From contig NZ_VTSR01000007.1 in NCBI RefSeq assembly GCF_008329715.1, forward strand, positions 1 through 64,000: a DNA stretch of 64,000 nucleotides, written 5' to 3'. Below, in pieces: positions 36,596-46,353 of this stretch. The translations under genes and the position numbers were made by a program. The notes beneath the pieces are model-generated. The model was not told the origin of the DNA. It ran no database searches and saw only the letters and a program-made list of their open reading frames with translations. Every line of letters starts with the position of its first letter. Positions within the stretch are counted from its first letter, which is position 1. The DNA comes from Gimesia chilikensis. Its GTDB lineage: Bacteria; Planctomycetota; Planctomycetia; Planctomycetales; Planctomycetaceae.

Positions 36596-39334
36596 ATGAT
36601 GAATCGACAAAAATGGAGTTTAACCGCAGGGGTACTTTTTGTAATGAGTTTTGTTTCCCAATCGTTTGTGACTGCTGCAGACAACCCTGCTCCTCCTCAG
36701 AAAATTCGTACCGTGGAAGGGATCACGGAGTATGAGCTGGGCAACGGGATGCGTGTGCTGCTCTTCCCTGATGCATCCAGCCCCAAGGTGACCGTCAACC
36801 TGACACTGCTGGTCGGGTCACGGCATGAAGGCTATGGCGAGACCGGCATGGCACACCTGCTGGAGCACATGTTGTTTAAAGGGACTCCCACGCATCAGAA
36901 TATTCCTAAAGAACTGCAGGCGCGTGGTGCCCAGTTCAACGGAACCACCTGGTACGACCGGACGAATTACTACGAAACGCTGCCCGCCAGCGAAGATAAT
37001 CTGGAATTCGCCCTGAAGATGGAAGCCGACCGCATGCTGAACAGTTATGTGAAGGCAGAAGACCTGGTTTCAGAAATGACGGTCGTGCGGAACGAATTCG
37101 AACGAGGTGAAAACAGCCCATCCCGCATGCTGATGCAAAAGGTAATGGCATCAGCATTCGAATGGCATAACTATGGAAAATCGACGATCGGGAACCGGGC
37201 TGATATTGAGCGTGTGCCAATCGATCGTCTGAAAGCCTTCTACAAAAAATATTACCAGCCCGATAATGCCGTGCTGATTGTGGCCGGGAAGTTCGAAACG
37301 GATCAGGCTCTGCAGCTGATCAACAAATATTTCGGCACCATCCCCCGCCCCGAGCGCAAGCTGGATAAGACCTACACTGAAGAGCCTCCCCAGGAAGGCG
37401 AGCGGATCGTGACACTGAAACGCATTGGGGAAGTCCCCGTTGTCGGTGTCGCATATCACATCCCCGCAGCCGCCCACAAAGACATGGCGGCTCTGGATGT
37501 ACTGGAATCGACGCTTACAGACGATCCTTCCGGTGTTCTGTATCAGGCCCTGGTGAAAACGAAAAAAGCATCCAGCGTATCGGGTTCGATTTTTGCGTTA
37601 CACGATCCGGGCGTACTGCGGTTGATGGTGGAAGTCATCAAAGGTAATGACCCGCAGGTGGTACTGGGAATTATGTTCGATACCCTGCAGGAAGTTCGCG
37701 AGAAAGGAATTTCTCCAGAAAACGTGGCCCGCGCCAAACAGAAACTGCTGAAACAGTACGAGCAGGCCGAGAACAACAGTTCCCGTCTCGCCGTTGAACT
37801 CTCTGAATGGGTGGCGATGGGCGACTGGCGTCTGCGGTTCCTGTATCGCGATGCTCTGGAAAAAGTGACTCCCGAAGATGTCAAACGGGTTGCCGATGAA
37901 TATCTGAAAGAGAACAACCGGACGGTCGGGATCTTTGTTCCCGTAGAGGAAAGCCAGAAAGTAGCGATCCCCCAGGTAGCTGACATCGAAAAGATGATTG
38001 GCGATTACAAAGGCCGCGAAGCGGTCGCGACGGGTGAAAACTTCGACGTTTCTCCCGAGAATATTGATAAACGGACCACAATAAAAACACTGCCCGGCGG
38101 TGTGAAAGTGGCGTTACTGTCTAAGAAGACGCGTGGCGAAGAGGTCAACCTGAGAATGACCCTGCGTTACGGGAACCTCGAAAATCTGCAAGGCAAGCGG
38201 ACGGCTTGTGAGTTTCTGCCTGCGATTATGAAGCGGGGCACGAAAAACCTGACGCGTCAGCAGATTGAAGATGAACTCAACAAGCTGCGGGCACAACTTT
38301 CGCTCTCCGGTTCGCCGGGTGAAGTGAATGTAGGAATCAAAACCCGACGCGACAGCCTGGGCAAAGTACTCGATATTCTGCGTCAGATTCTGCGTGAGCC
38401 AACCCTGCCGGCCAGCGAACTGGAACTGTTGAAAACACAGCAGGTCGCGATGCTGGATAAGCAGAAAACCGATCCTCAGTCGCGGGCCATTCTCTCGGTA
38501 AGGCGTCAACTGCGGCCTTATGCTCCTGAAGATCCCCGCTATGTTCCAGATATCGATGAAGAGACTGCCCGCGTCAAGGCGTTGACGCAGAGTGATCTGC
38601 AGTCTCTGTATGAGAATTATCTGGGCGCCTCTGTGGGGGAAATCGCCGTCGTCGGTGATTTCGCAGAAGAGGAAATCTTCGAGCAGCTGGGAACCGTACT
38701 GAACGACTGGAAATCTCCTGCCGAGTATGCTCATATTCCTTCTGAGCCACACAAGATTCCCGGCAAGCTGACGGAGATCATCATTCCCGACAAAGCGAAT
38801 GCGTTCTATTTCGCCGGTCTGACTTTTCCGATGAACAGTATGTCTCCCGAGTACCCGGATCTGATTGTCGCTGGTTCGGTTCTGGGATCCAGCGGTCTTT
38901 CCTCACGACTGGGTGACCGGGTACGTCAGAAGGAAGGTCTGGCTTATGGCGTGGGGGCGTTCATTCATGCAGACAATGTCGATCCCCGCGGATCGATTTC
39001 CATCTACGCCAGCTGCAACCCGGACAATATGGAAAAGGTCGAAGTTGCGATTAAAGAAGAGTTGGAACTGCTGATTTCCAAAGGCATCACAGGTGAAGAA
39101 CTGGCGAATGCCCAGAAAGGCTACCTGGAACAACAGGAAGTCTCACGGACCAGCGATGCTTCACTGGCCGGAATTTTGACGACGAACCTGTTCGCCGATC
39201 GTGACATGACTTATTACATTGATCTGGAAAAGAAGATCAATGCGGTTACAGCCGAAGCGGCTCAGAAGGCATTTGCTAAATTCATTGACCCCAAAGATCT
39301 GATCATCACGGTCTCCGGGAGTTTGAAGAAGTAG
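36596..39334 (+). CDS. Exported M16 family zinc metallopeptidase
   Basis: A 912-aa insulinase-type (M16) peptidase with two tandem M16 units, as in pitrilysin-type proteins. A signal peptide lies at about 1-27. The zinc motif HLLEH is at H87-H91, with the third ligand Glu about 75 residues on, near NEFERGENSP. The second half (about 480-912) is the inactive homologous domain. The start is ATG at 36596 or 36599, with GGAGCGAG upstream; the longer frame is unlikely. Ends in a strong terminator. Confidence 0.9.
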   Translation: MMNRQKWSLTAGVLFVMSFVSQSFVTAADNPAPPQKIRTVEGITEYELGNGMRVLLFPDASSPKVTVNLTLLVGSRHEGYGETGMAHLLEHMLFKGTPTHQNIPKELQARGAQFNGTTWYDRTNYYETLPASEDNLEFALKMEADRMLNSYVKAEDLVSEMTVVRNEFERGENSPSRMLMQKVMASAFEWHNYGKSTIGNRADIERVPIDRLKAFYKKYYQPDNAVLIVAGKFETDQALQLINKYFGTIPRPERKLDKTYTEEPPQEGERIVTLKRIGEVPVVGVAYHIPAAAHKDMAALDVLESTLTDDPSGVLYQALVKTKKASSVSGSIFALHDPGVLRLMVEVIKGNDPQVVLGIMFDTLQEVREKGISPENVARAKQKLLKQYEQAENNSSRLAVELSEWVAMGDWRLRFLYRDALEKVTPEDVKRVADEYLKENNRTVGIFVPVEESQKVAIPQVADIEKMIGDYKGREAVATGENFDVSPENIDKRTTIKTLPGGVKVALLSKKTRGEEVNLRMTLRYGNLENLQGKRTACEFLPAIMKRGTKNLTRQQIEDELNKLRAQLSLSGSPGEVNVGIKTRRDSLGKVLDILRQILREPTLPASELELLKTQQVAMLDKQKTDPQSRAILSVRRQLRPYAPEDPRYVPDIDEETARVKALTQSDLQSLYENYLGASVGEIAVVGDFAEEEIFEQLGTVLNDWKSPAEYAHIPSEPHKIPGKLTEIIIPDKANAFYFAGLTFPMNSMSPEYPDLIVAGSVLGSSGLSSRLGDRVRQKEGLAYGVGAFIHADNVDPRGSISIYASCNPDNMEKVEVAIKEELELLISKGITGEELANAQKGYLEQQEVSRTSDASLAGILTTNLFADRDMTYYIDLEKKINAVTAEAAQKAFAKFIDPKDLIITVSGSLKK

Positions 39335-39373
39335 CCTTTGCGATCTGTGAATCGTTAATCTAAGCTGATTCGG

Positions 39374-39408
39374 GCGGCTCAAACAGTACGGTTTGAGCCG
39401 CTCTTTTT
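39374..39408 (+). terminator. Intrinsic terminator of the M16 peptidase gene
   Basis: A perfect 11-bp stem (GCGGCTCAAAC with GTTTGAGCCGC), a 6-base loop and a TCTTTTT tail. The rest of the 319-base gap to the next gene holds that gene's promoter. Confidence 0.92.
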
Positions 39409-39613
39409 AGTTAATGTCCCGCAACTCTTATTTAACATCCTTTACTATATCCCCGTTTCCGGCGGAGCTGTTTTCGCATGGTGTCGTTACTTTCCACTGA
39501 GATCGATCGACGGCTGATTGTTAGCTGAAAGTCACATGCCTTCAATCAACGATGCTTGATTCTCGCTCTGGAACTGGTTACCTTGGGCTTCTTGTCTAAT
39601 TAACAAAGTCGAT

Positions 39614-39642
39614 TTTACTCGCCCGATAAATACAGTTATAGT
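39614..39642 (+). promoter_or_regulatory. Promoter of the Nramp-related gene
   Basis: TTTACT (39614-39619), 17-base spacer and TATAGT (39637-39642). The start codon is only 12 bases after the -10, so the transcript would be nearly leaderless. Confidence 0.5.
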
Positions 39643-39653
39643 AAGAGTTTGCA

Positions 39654-41387
39654 ATGACAGACGAAGCAGGCAATTCCCGGATTGAACAAGATCGCCAGTT
39701 AATTCTGGATGCCAAACAGCGTGGTACGGGAGCCAAGTTACTGGCATACACAAAACTTTCCGGTCCTGGCTGGTTGCAGAGTGCAATCACCCTGGGGGGC
39801 GGGTCGCTGGCTGGCGGTCTCTACCTGGGTATTCTCTCTGGTTATCACCTGATGTGGCTGCAGCCACTGGCGATGATCATGGGCGTGATCATGTTGAGTG
39901 CCATTGGTTACGTGGCACTCTCCACCAAAGAACGCCCCTTCACGGCGATCAATACACACATTAACCCGGTTCTGGGTTGGGGCTGGGCGATTGCGACCCT
40001 GATGGCCAACCTGGTCTGGTGTATGCCTCAGTATGCACTGGGAACCGCGGCACTCCAGCAGAACCTGGCTCCCGAACTCTTTACCAATGATGACAGCGGG
40101 AAAATCTTAGCGGTCGCGATGATGTTTGTTCTTTCCGGGATTGTGATCTGGTTCTACGATTCGGGCGGATGGGGCATCAAGCTGTTTGAAGGGATTTTGA
40201 AGATCCTGGTCGGGATCGTGGTGATCTGCTTCTTTGGTGTGGTCATTAAGATGAGCGTTTCCACAAACGATCTGGACTGGGCCAAGATTCTGGCAGGCTA
40301 CATTCCCAATTTCAGTCTGTTTAATAATCCCTCTCCTGAGTTTGCGGGTGTTTTATCCGAAGCCGGACAATATGCCGATTACTGGAAAAACCTGATCGTC
40401 GGCAATCAGCAGAAGGTGATGATCACAGCGGCAGCGACAGCCGTCGGTATCAATATGACCTTCCTGTTACCCTACTCCATGCGGGCCAAAGGCTGGGACA
40501 AGGACTTCCGTGGTCTGGCAATGTTCGACCTCTCGACCGGTCTGTTTGTGCCATTCGTTCTGGCGACCAGTTGTGTTGTGATCGCAGCTGCTTCCCAGTT
40601 CCACGCGAAACCGGCGGCGGGCCTGCTGGGAGAAAAAGACGAACAGGGACAGGTTGTTAAAGCCGATCCCGGTCTGCTGGGACAGTACCATAAGCTGCTG
40701 GACAGCCGGATTCAGGCGGAAGTTTCTCCCGCAGAGTGGAAGGAACTGTCGAGCGATCAACAGGCACTGGAGCAGAAGCGGGATGCCATTCCCCTGCCGG
40801 AACGGAAGCTGGCTGCAATGCTGGTCAACCGAGATGCCTTCCAGCTGGCTTCTGCTCTGAAACCACTGGCGGGAGCCACTGTCTCACAGCTGGTTTTCGG
40901 GATCGGCGTGTTATCGATGGCCGTTTCCACCATCATCATTCTGATGTTGATCAACGGTTTCGTATTCTGCGAAATGCTGGGAGTAGAACCCAAAGGGATG
41001 TACCACCGGATTGGCTGTTTCATGCCGGCGATTACGGGGTCAGTTGGCTCCTTCTTCTGGAAAGGGGATGCCAAGGCCTGGCTGGCAGTACCCACTTCGA
41101 TGTTCGGAATGGTGCTGCTGCCGATCGCCTACCTGACGTTCTTCTTCATGATGAACTCAAAGCAGATTCTGGGCGAGCGGATTCCTACCGGCGGCAAACG
41201 TGTCGTCTGGAATATCGCGATGGGGATTGCCACCCTGCTGGCAACCTTTGGTTCGCTGTTCAGTATCAAATCCAGCAGCTTTGCCGGATACGGGTTTACC
41301 GCACTGGGGATCTTTATCGGACTGGCAATCGTGGTGCACTTTGTGCGCCAGCCCGCACCGGTTGAACAGCCCCCTGCGGCCGAATAA
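39654..41387 (+). CDS. Nramp-related membrane transporter
   Basis: A 577-aa membrane protein with about eleven spans in the LeuT/APC fold, related to Nramp metal-ion transporters and commonly so annotated. The first span reads SGPGWLQSAITLGGGSLAG, so the Asp-Pro-Gly-Asn metal motif of true Nramps is missing; the equivalent of the Met-Pro-His motif in span 6 is also not seen. A hydrophilic insert of about 80 residues (about 320-400) interrupts the C-terminal half. It could carry another substrate. Monocistronic. Confidence 0.75.
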   Translation: MTDEAGNSRIEQDRQLILDAKQRGTGAKLLAYTKLSGPGWLQSAITLGGGSLAGGLYLGILSGYHLMWLQPLAMIMGVIMLSAIGYVALSTKERPFTAINTHINPVLGWGWAIATLMANLVWCMPQYALGTAALQQNLAPELFTNDDSGKILAVAMMFVLSGIVIWFYDSGGWGIKLFEGILKILVGIVVICFFGVVIKMSVSTNDLDWAKILAGYIPNFSLFNNPSPEFAGVLSEAGQYADYWKNLIVGNQQKVMITAAATAVGINMTFLLPYSMRAKGWDKDFRGLAMFDLSTGLFVPFVLATSCVVIAAASQFHAKPAAGLLGEKDEQGQVVKADPGLLGQYHKLLDSRIQAEVSPAEWKELSSDQQALEQKRDAIPLPERKLAAMLVNRDAFQLASALKPLAGATVSQLVFGIGVLSMAVSTIIILMLINGFVFCEMLGVEPKGMYHRIGCFMPAITGSVGSFFWKGDAKAWLAVPTSMFGMVLLPIAYLTFFFMMNSKQILGERIPTGGKRVVWNIAMGIATLLATFGSLFSIKSSSFAGYGFTALGIFIGLAIVVHFVRQPAPVEQPPAAE

Positions 41388-41431
41388 CGAAACCGCATTT
41401 AGAGCTTCTGCAAGGCAGGCATTCGCTGGAA

Positions 41432-42424
41432 TTAATTTTCCGGCGTGCCTGCCTTTTTTTGTGAAGCCTGCTGGAGTTGCTCGCGATTCTCAGTGTCTGA
41501 ATCGGTCTGTTTACTGAAGAAGATTTTTGAGGGACGAATTCGCAGTCGTTGTGCCCAGAACCGAGCCAGCACCGCCAGTGTGCAGATGCCGTACTTTACA
41601 CAACGGCGGAAGTTGATACTCGAAGCTTCCGGAAAATAGCGGACCGGAACCGGTATGTCTCCCATGCGGAACTGAAAGTGAACAGCCTGTGCCAGGAACT
41701 GGCTGTCGAAGACGAAGTCATTGGAATTCCGTTCGAATGGAATTGTTTCCAGAACTTCCCTGCGATAGGCACGGAAACCGCTGTGAAAATCTCCCAGGTT
41801 CTGACCCAGGGCAATGTTTTCGGTAATGGTCAGCATTCGATTCGTCAGATATTTCCAGGCCGGCATGCCTCCCGCGAGGGCTTCCTTACGTGTGCGGATC
41901 CGCGAACCCAGTACGACGTCACAGATATCCAGCTTGAGTAACTCTACGGCGAGTCCCACTACGCGACTGTCGTACTGATAGTCGGGGTGCAGCATGACGA
42001 TGTATTCGGCGCCATGCTCCAGGGCATACTGGTAACAGGTCTTCTGGTTCCCTCCATAACCCCGGTTTTCTTTATGTCTGATGACCGTGAGCCCTTCCCG
42101 CAGAGCGAGATCCACGGTGGGGTCTGTACTGCCGTCATCAACCAGGATGATTTCGTCGACGACATCCTGTGGCAGATCAGCGAGTGTTTTGAGTAATGTT
42201 GAAGCGGCATTATAGGCCGGCATGACGACGACGGTCTTGCCCGTCGTGGGAACTGGTTCCGCCGAAGCCGGTGGCGTATCAGTCTGTGGAGTGTAGGCCT
42301 GTTCGATTTCGGCCAGCAGTGGTTCCAGGTTTTGGAACTGGGCCATCATCTCGGCGCTGTCAGGTGCAAAGACGGGGACGGCGACACTCTGGTTACTATC
42401 AGGACTGGTGGATGAATCGAGCAC
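41432..42424 (-). CDS. Family 2 glycosyltransferase (dolichol-phosphate mannosyltransferase-like)
   Basis: A 330-aa GT2 enzyme. The N-terminal 65 residues are acidic and Pro-rich, then [17 protein letters not shown] starts the GT-A fold. The nucleotide-binding Asp pair is in ILVDDGSTD and a DxD-like LHPDYQYD follows; QTLYD is replaced by [25 protein letters not shown]. There is no membrane segment. Such enzymes transfer sugars onto polyprenyl-phosphate. Convergent with the transporter gene, divergent from the TPR membrane protein gene. Confidence 0.85.
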   Translation of the reverse strand: MLDSSTSPDSNQSVAVPVFAPDSAEMMAQFQNLEPLLAEIEQAYTPQTDTPPASAEPVPTTGKTVVVMPAYNAASTLLKTLADLPQDVVDEIILVDDGSTDPTVDLALREGLTVIRHKENRGYGGNQKTCYQYALEHGAEYIVMLHPDYQYDSRVVGLAVELLKLDICDVVLGSRIRTRKEALAGGMPAWKYLTNRMLTITENIALGQNLGDFHSGFRAYRREVLETIPFERNSNDFVFDSQFLAQAVHFQFRMGDIPVPVRYFPEASSINFRRCVKYGICTLAVLARFWAQRLRIRPSKIFFSKQTDSDTENREQLQQASQKKAGTPEN

Positions 42425-42716
42425 GTTACTCTCCGAGAAGAAGTGAAGTAGATCACTGCCGGGCAGCTTAAATCATGTTGTACCTAAGCCTAGTTCACGA
42501 TTCGGTCACTTCGTCGCTGGGATAGAAGACGCTGTCTTGCGGATTTTGAAATGCTTCCGGTTCTATCGATTTTGCCGACTCTCGTGCCCGTCCCCGCTGA
42601 GGATGTTGTCTTCAGGCAACATTTTTTTCAAAGCATCTGCAGCTTACAGATTTCAAACTATGTTTTGGGTACGTGATACTCCGTCCGCGGATCAAGATAG
42701 AAATGGTGTTAATCTC

Positions 42717-44162
42717 ATGAATGGTCATAAGCGAATCGAACTGCCCTGGCAAATCTGGCAGGCCATTAAGAGTCAGCAGCTGCCGCTGATCTCGCTGGCG
42801 CTGGTTGTGCTGGTCAGCTATGGCGCTGCTCTGACCTTTGATTTTGTCAACTGGGATGACCCGTGGTACGTGATTCACAATCCGCTGATCAAGAGCTGGC
42901 AGCCCGAAAATCTGCAGCTGGTCGCTACAAAAGTGGTGACGCGAAACTATGCGCCCCTCACCGTCTTTTCGTTTCTGGTTGATCATACACTCTATGGTTT
43001 GTGGGCCGGTGGATATCATCTGACGAACATTCTACTGCACCTGATCAATGTGGTCCTGGCTTATCTGCTGGTCACCCGACTCAGTGGGAATCGAATGGTG
43101 GGCTGGGCGACGGCGGCGGTCTTCGCGATTCATCCCGTGCAGGTTGAAACCGTGGTCTGGATCTCTTCACGCAAAGGGCTGCTGTCCGGAGCGTTCATCC
43201 TGGCTGCGCTCTGGTACTGGCTGAGAAAGGAGCGGACACTCGAACAGAATACCTGGGGATTTGTCTGTTTCATTGGGGCTTTGCTTTCCAAGGCACTGGC
43301 AGTCGTCGTGCCGTCGATTGTCTTCTGTTACGACTACTGGGTGGCAAAAGTTCCCTTCCGGGAAGCGGTCAAGCGACAGATCTTTCCCGGCTGCTGTGCC
43401 CTGCTTTTACTGGTGATTACCATGCTGGCACAGACGAGTGAACTGGGGGGCGTGCGCGACCACTTCGGGATGAGTAAGCTCGAAATTCTCTCTGTTGACA
43501 GCGTAATTATGTCCAAATATGTGCAGATGCTGATCTGGCCTCAGAGCCGTTCGGTGCTGTACGACCCGCCTGTCTCAGGCATTGGTCAGTTAGTACTGTT
43601 GTCGGTCGTCTGCTGGCTGATCGCAGCGGCGCTGTTTGTGCGGATGGGCAGACGAAATCCATTGATCCTGTTTGCGGGAGCTACGTTTTTGCTCCTGCTG
43701 TTACCGGTGCTGAACCTGTTCCCGATCACAACATTGATGAATGACCGCTATCTGTATCTGCCCTGCATCCCATTTTTTGCACTGCTGTTCAGCGGCTTGT
43801 ATCAGTTTCTGGAGCAACTGAAAATTCGTGTGATTATCGGATATTTTGGCAGACGGCGTGTGTCCGGTTATCTGGTGCCTGCTGTGTTTGGTGTTCTGGC
43901 GCTGGCACTCTTCACGCGTTTCAGTCTGCAGACCTCGCACTACCTGAGTGTCTGGAAAAATGGCATGAACCTGTGGCAATATACCGCGCAGCAGGTGCCC
44001 CAGTTACCCGTCGTGCAGATTCAACTGGCGAACAGTTATCACCAGCGGGGAGAGTCCGCAGAGGCGGTCGAGATCCTCAAGCGAGCCTTGCGCGACACGC
44101 ATCCGGATCGGCTGGACCGCGAACGGATAGAGCAGAAGCTCCAGGACTGGCAGGCAGAATAA
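42717..44162 (+). CDS. Multi-spanning membrane protein with C-terminal TPR (TMTC/PMT-like)
   Basis: A 481-aa polytopic protein of the type annotated as O-mannosyltransferase-like or TPR-containing. The N-terminal region has VNWDDPWYVIHNPLI in the first extracytoplasmic loop and HIPVQVETVVWISSRKG-type loops (HPVQVETVVWI), typical of the PMT/TMTC fold; about ten spans follow, then a short TPR-like tail (QLANSYHQRGESAEAVEIL). The start at 42717 gives a clean N-terminus; 42660 is possible. A GT2 gene divergent from it suggests a joint role in glycosylation, which is inference. Confidence 0.75.
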   Translation: MNGHKRIELPWQIWQAIKSQQLPLISLALVVLVSYGAALTFDFVNWDDPWYVIHNPLIKSWQPENLQLVATKVVTRNYAPLTVFSFLVDHTLYGLWAGGYHLTNILLHLINVVLAYLLVTRLSGNRMVGWATAAVFAIHPVQVETVVWISSRKGLLSGAFILAALWYWLRKERTLEQNTWGFVCFIGALLSKALAVVVPSIVFCYDYWVAKVPFREAVKRQIFPGCCALLLLVITMLAQTSELGGVRDHFGMSKLEILSVDSVIMSKYVQMLIWPQSRSVLYDPPVSGIGQLVLLSVVCWLIAAALFVRMGRRNPLILFAGATFLLLLLPVLNLFPITTLMNDRYLYLPCIPFFALLFSGLYQFLEQLKIRVIIGYFGRRRVSGYLVPAVFGVLALALFTRFSLQTSHYLSVWKNGMNLWQYTAQQVPQLPVVQIQLANSYHQRGESAEAVEILKRALRDTHPDRLDRERIEQKLQDWQAE

Positions 44163-44696
44163 CGCTCCTGTGGAGATGCTCCGTAGACCTGCGAGGGCAA
44201 GATTGCTTTCTCCAGCCAAATTAGCGGTTTGCGACACGAAAATAATTTCGAGTTGTCGATTCTCAACAGGCAAAAAACAGACGCTATCCCGGCAGCGGTT
44301 TGCGCGGACTTGAGTGTTTCTTTTACGAAACCGGTAAATATTATCCAAAAATCTTTTCTTTCTCTGCTTGACTGTTTTAACCCGTGACCTAGGTTTAGGT
44401 AGCAGAAGTTTGATCCTGAAAGTGAAACGGATCAGCTCTGCAAAACAAGTTTGACATCATATCGGAAAGAGATTTCCGTTTTCATATGAGTTCAATCTAC
44501 ACCAATATTTTCTGTGAACATTCTTTGTTTACAGAATTCAGCTCTTCTAAGAGGGGGCATATTGGACGCTTCCTGCGAGGACGTCACTCAGGGAGGCAAT
44601 GTTTCGGGTGAGCTGTGGTTCATTACCATGGCTTGGTTGTTTTGTCGATGCATGTGGTTCATGACTCGACTCCAATTGGAAAGAAAGAGAGCAACA
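44163..44696. other. Long region upstream of the Flp pilin gene
   Basis: 534 bases without a supported gene. It contains TTGACA at 44451-44456 and, just beyond, a small hairpin (CGGAAA, GAGA loop, TTTCCG, then TTTT; 44463-44482) that could be a weak terminator or attenuator. A 21-codon frame at 44599-44664 with GGGAGG upstream is possible but unsupported. A long regulated leader for flp is plausible. Confidence 0.4.
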
Positions 44697-44870
44697 ATGA
44701 AGAATCTGACAAAGAGCATCAAGAATTTCCTGGTATCAGAAGATGGTCCTACAGCTGTTGAATACGCTGTCATGCTGGCTCTGATCGTCATCGTTTGTCT
44801 GACTGCCATCCAGGCTGTTGGTACAAACGCCAATGCGAAATTCGAACAGGTTCGTGACGCGTTGACCTAA
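44697..44870 (+). CDS. flp: Flp-type pilin
   Basis: A 57-aa Flp/Fap pilin. The prepilin site is EDG|PTAVEY with cleavage after G17 and the conserved Glu at +5 (E22) followed by Tyr, then a hydrophobic helix (VMLALIVIVCLTAIQAV). The leader of 17 residues fits Tad pilins. The ATG at 44697 is used; the long open frame upstream is not credible. A terminator follows, so pilin can be expressed separately from the assembly genes. Confidence 0.95.
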   Translation: MKNLTKSIKNFLVSEDGPTAVEYAVMLALIVIVCLTAIQAVGTNANAKFEQVRDALT

Positions 44871-44908
44871 TCGAGGCGATCTGTATCGCAACGAAACTAC
44901 GAGAAAAC

Positions 44909-44939
44909 CGCTCAGTCGAACCATTCGGCTGAGCGTTTT
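44909..44939 (+). terminator. Terminator after the flp pilin gene
   Basis: A 12-bp stem (CGCTCAGTCGAA with TTCGGCTGAGCG, one G-U pair), 3-base loop and TTTT. It separates pilin expression from the rest of the locus. Confidence 0.85.
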
Positions 44940-45037
44940 CTTGCGTAACGGGACACTGAAATTCAGGGCCTCAGCCTGCCCCGGCAATGAAATCCCCATG
45001 TGTTTCAATCACTGTTAAAAATCAAGGAGAGTGCAGT

Positions 45038-45148
45038 ATGTTTCCGTATTATTTCGATGCCCACGCGGGAGCAGTTCTGGAATTTATGATGATGATTATG
45101 ATGGTCATTGTCTGGTTCACTTCACTGCTGACCGGCAGCCGCATCTAA
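45038..45148 (+). CDS. 36-aa membrane micro-protein in the Tad locus
   Basis: An uncharacterised 36-codon frame between flp and the prepilin peptidase gene. It begins MFPYYFDAHAGAVLEF and has a strongly hydrophobic Met-rich stretch (MMMIMMVIVWFTSLL) ending GSRI. GGAGAG lies 6-11 bases upstream of the ATG. It has no Flp prepilin Gly-Glu-Tyr signature, so it is not a second pilin. A single-pass membrane peptide affecting pilus assembly is possible. Confidence 0.6.
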   Translation: MFPYYFDAHAGAVLEFMMMIMMVIVWFTSLLTGSRI

Positions 45149-45509
45149 AGCCCGATCAAAAAATAATGGCACACTGTCAGACCAGTCTCGCAGACTGGCC
45201 GGTGATTCTGCCGTCGATTGTCTTAATAATCCGGCGTTTCAACAGACAGTGTGACCTTCTCATGCAGGCCCTTCAGTGGCGTGGAAAAACCGTTGTTTTT
45301 TCAAGATATTCCCTGCCCTGCCCGGTCTGTGACCTAGACTGAATAATAAGCATACAACTGATCGCAGCTCAGCTCCTCTACTTCGAACGGTGGTGGAACT
45401 CACAGAAAATGAGACTTACCTGGGCTGTGAAATTTACTGACAAGAACTATCCCTCAGGAAATGTGTTCAACCGCATTTCACTCAGAATGAAATAAGAAAG
45501 GCCAGATTG
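45149..45509. other. Intergenic stretch before the prepilin peptidase gene
   Basis: 361 bases. It contains a small hairpin (CCAGTC and GACTGG, 45182-45198) with no U-run; otherwise no gene was recognised. The promoter of the peptidase gene should lie here. Confidence 0.35.
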
Positions 45510-46061
45510 ATGGATTGGCATCAGTTACTTCTCGAGAATTGGCATGTTAAGTTTGTTTCCATCGTCTTGATTTACGCTGCTTACATTGATGGTAAAGAAC
45601 TGCGGGTTCCGAACTGGATTACCTATCCGATGGTTCTCTCTGGTCTGGTCTACATGACCTGGACCGGTGGTTTGGCTGGCCTGGGCTGGGGACTGCTGGG
45701 GATGGCTGTCGGACTGGCTACCCTGCTCCCGCTGTATAGCGTTGGTGGCATGGGCGCGGGGGATGTGAAACTGATGGCCGGCATCGGTGCCTGGCTGGGG
45801 GTGAAAATCACCTTCTATGCGTTCTGTGTGACAACCGTTGTGGGAGCCGTGATGGCTGTCGGCATGGTGCTTTACCGTAAGAGCTTTTACAAGCACCTCG
45901 GGCAGGCAATCGTGATCCTGGACGAATGGCGTTCCGTGAAGAACCCACGGGAACTGTCGCGGATTGCTAAAGAACGCAAGCCTACCATGTACCTGCTGCC
46001 TTACGGGATTCCGATCTGCATCGGATCGATCGCTTACTTCTTCTATGCCGGCCTGCTGTAA
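45510..46061 (+). CDS. tadV: Prepilin peptidase (TadV/CpaA)
   Basis: A 183-aa A24 aspartic peptidase that cleaves Flp prepilins. Both catalytic Asps are visible: D27 in AYIDGKELRVPN and D85 in GAGDVKLM. About five hydrophobic spans; no N-methyltransferase domain, as expected for the Tad type. The ATG at 45510 follows an AAAGG-type site; the frame from 45507 would use a TTG. Confidence 0.93.
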   Translation: MDWHQLLLENWHVKFVSIVLIYAAYIDGKELRVPNWITYPMVLSGLVYMTWTGGLAGLGWGLLGMAVGLATLLPLYSVGGMGAGDVKLMAGIGAWLGVKITFYAFCVTTVVGAVMAVGMVLYRKSFYKHLGQAIVILDEWRSVKNPRELSRIAKERKPTMYLLPYGIPICIGSIAYFFYAGLL

Positions 46062-46108
46062 GACTGGCTGATTTGAAGTCTGCGAAAATAGATAAAACAG
46101 GAGTTGTG

Positions 46109-46138
46109 GACCTCTTCGGTTGTTATGCCGAAGAGGTC
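46109..46138. other. Perfect hairpin between tadV and cpaB
   Basis: GACCTCTTCGG and CCGAAGAGGTC make an 11-bp stem around an 8-base loop. No U-run follows, so a processing or stability element is as likely as a terminator. Confidence 0.5.
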
Positions 46139-46353
46139 GCTCCAATCGGAATGATTATTTTAAACGATAAAATCGTTATAAATTGAAGCGAACGCTCTCT
46201 GAGTGCCGATGTTGACCATGATGACAGAAGTTCTTTCTGTTTAACTGAGAAAGCAGTTACCCATCGGGTCAGTCACTTCGATTCACAGTGCTCCTGTGAG
46301 CCTGTGAGAAACATGAGTGTCGCTGATGTGTTTCTCTTTTACGGGTGACAGAA

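Noticed and set aside
44599-44664. 21-codon frame upstream of flp, with GGGAGG nearby
   Set aside because: Too short, Cys-containing and unsupported by any family; kept only as a possible leader peptide in the intergenic entry.
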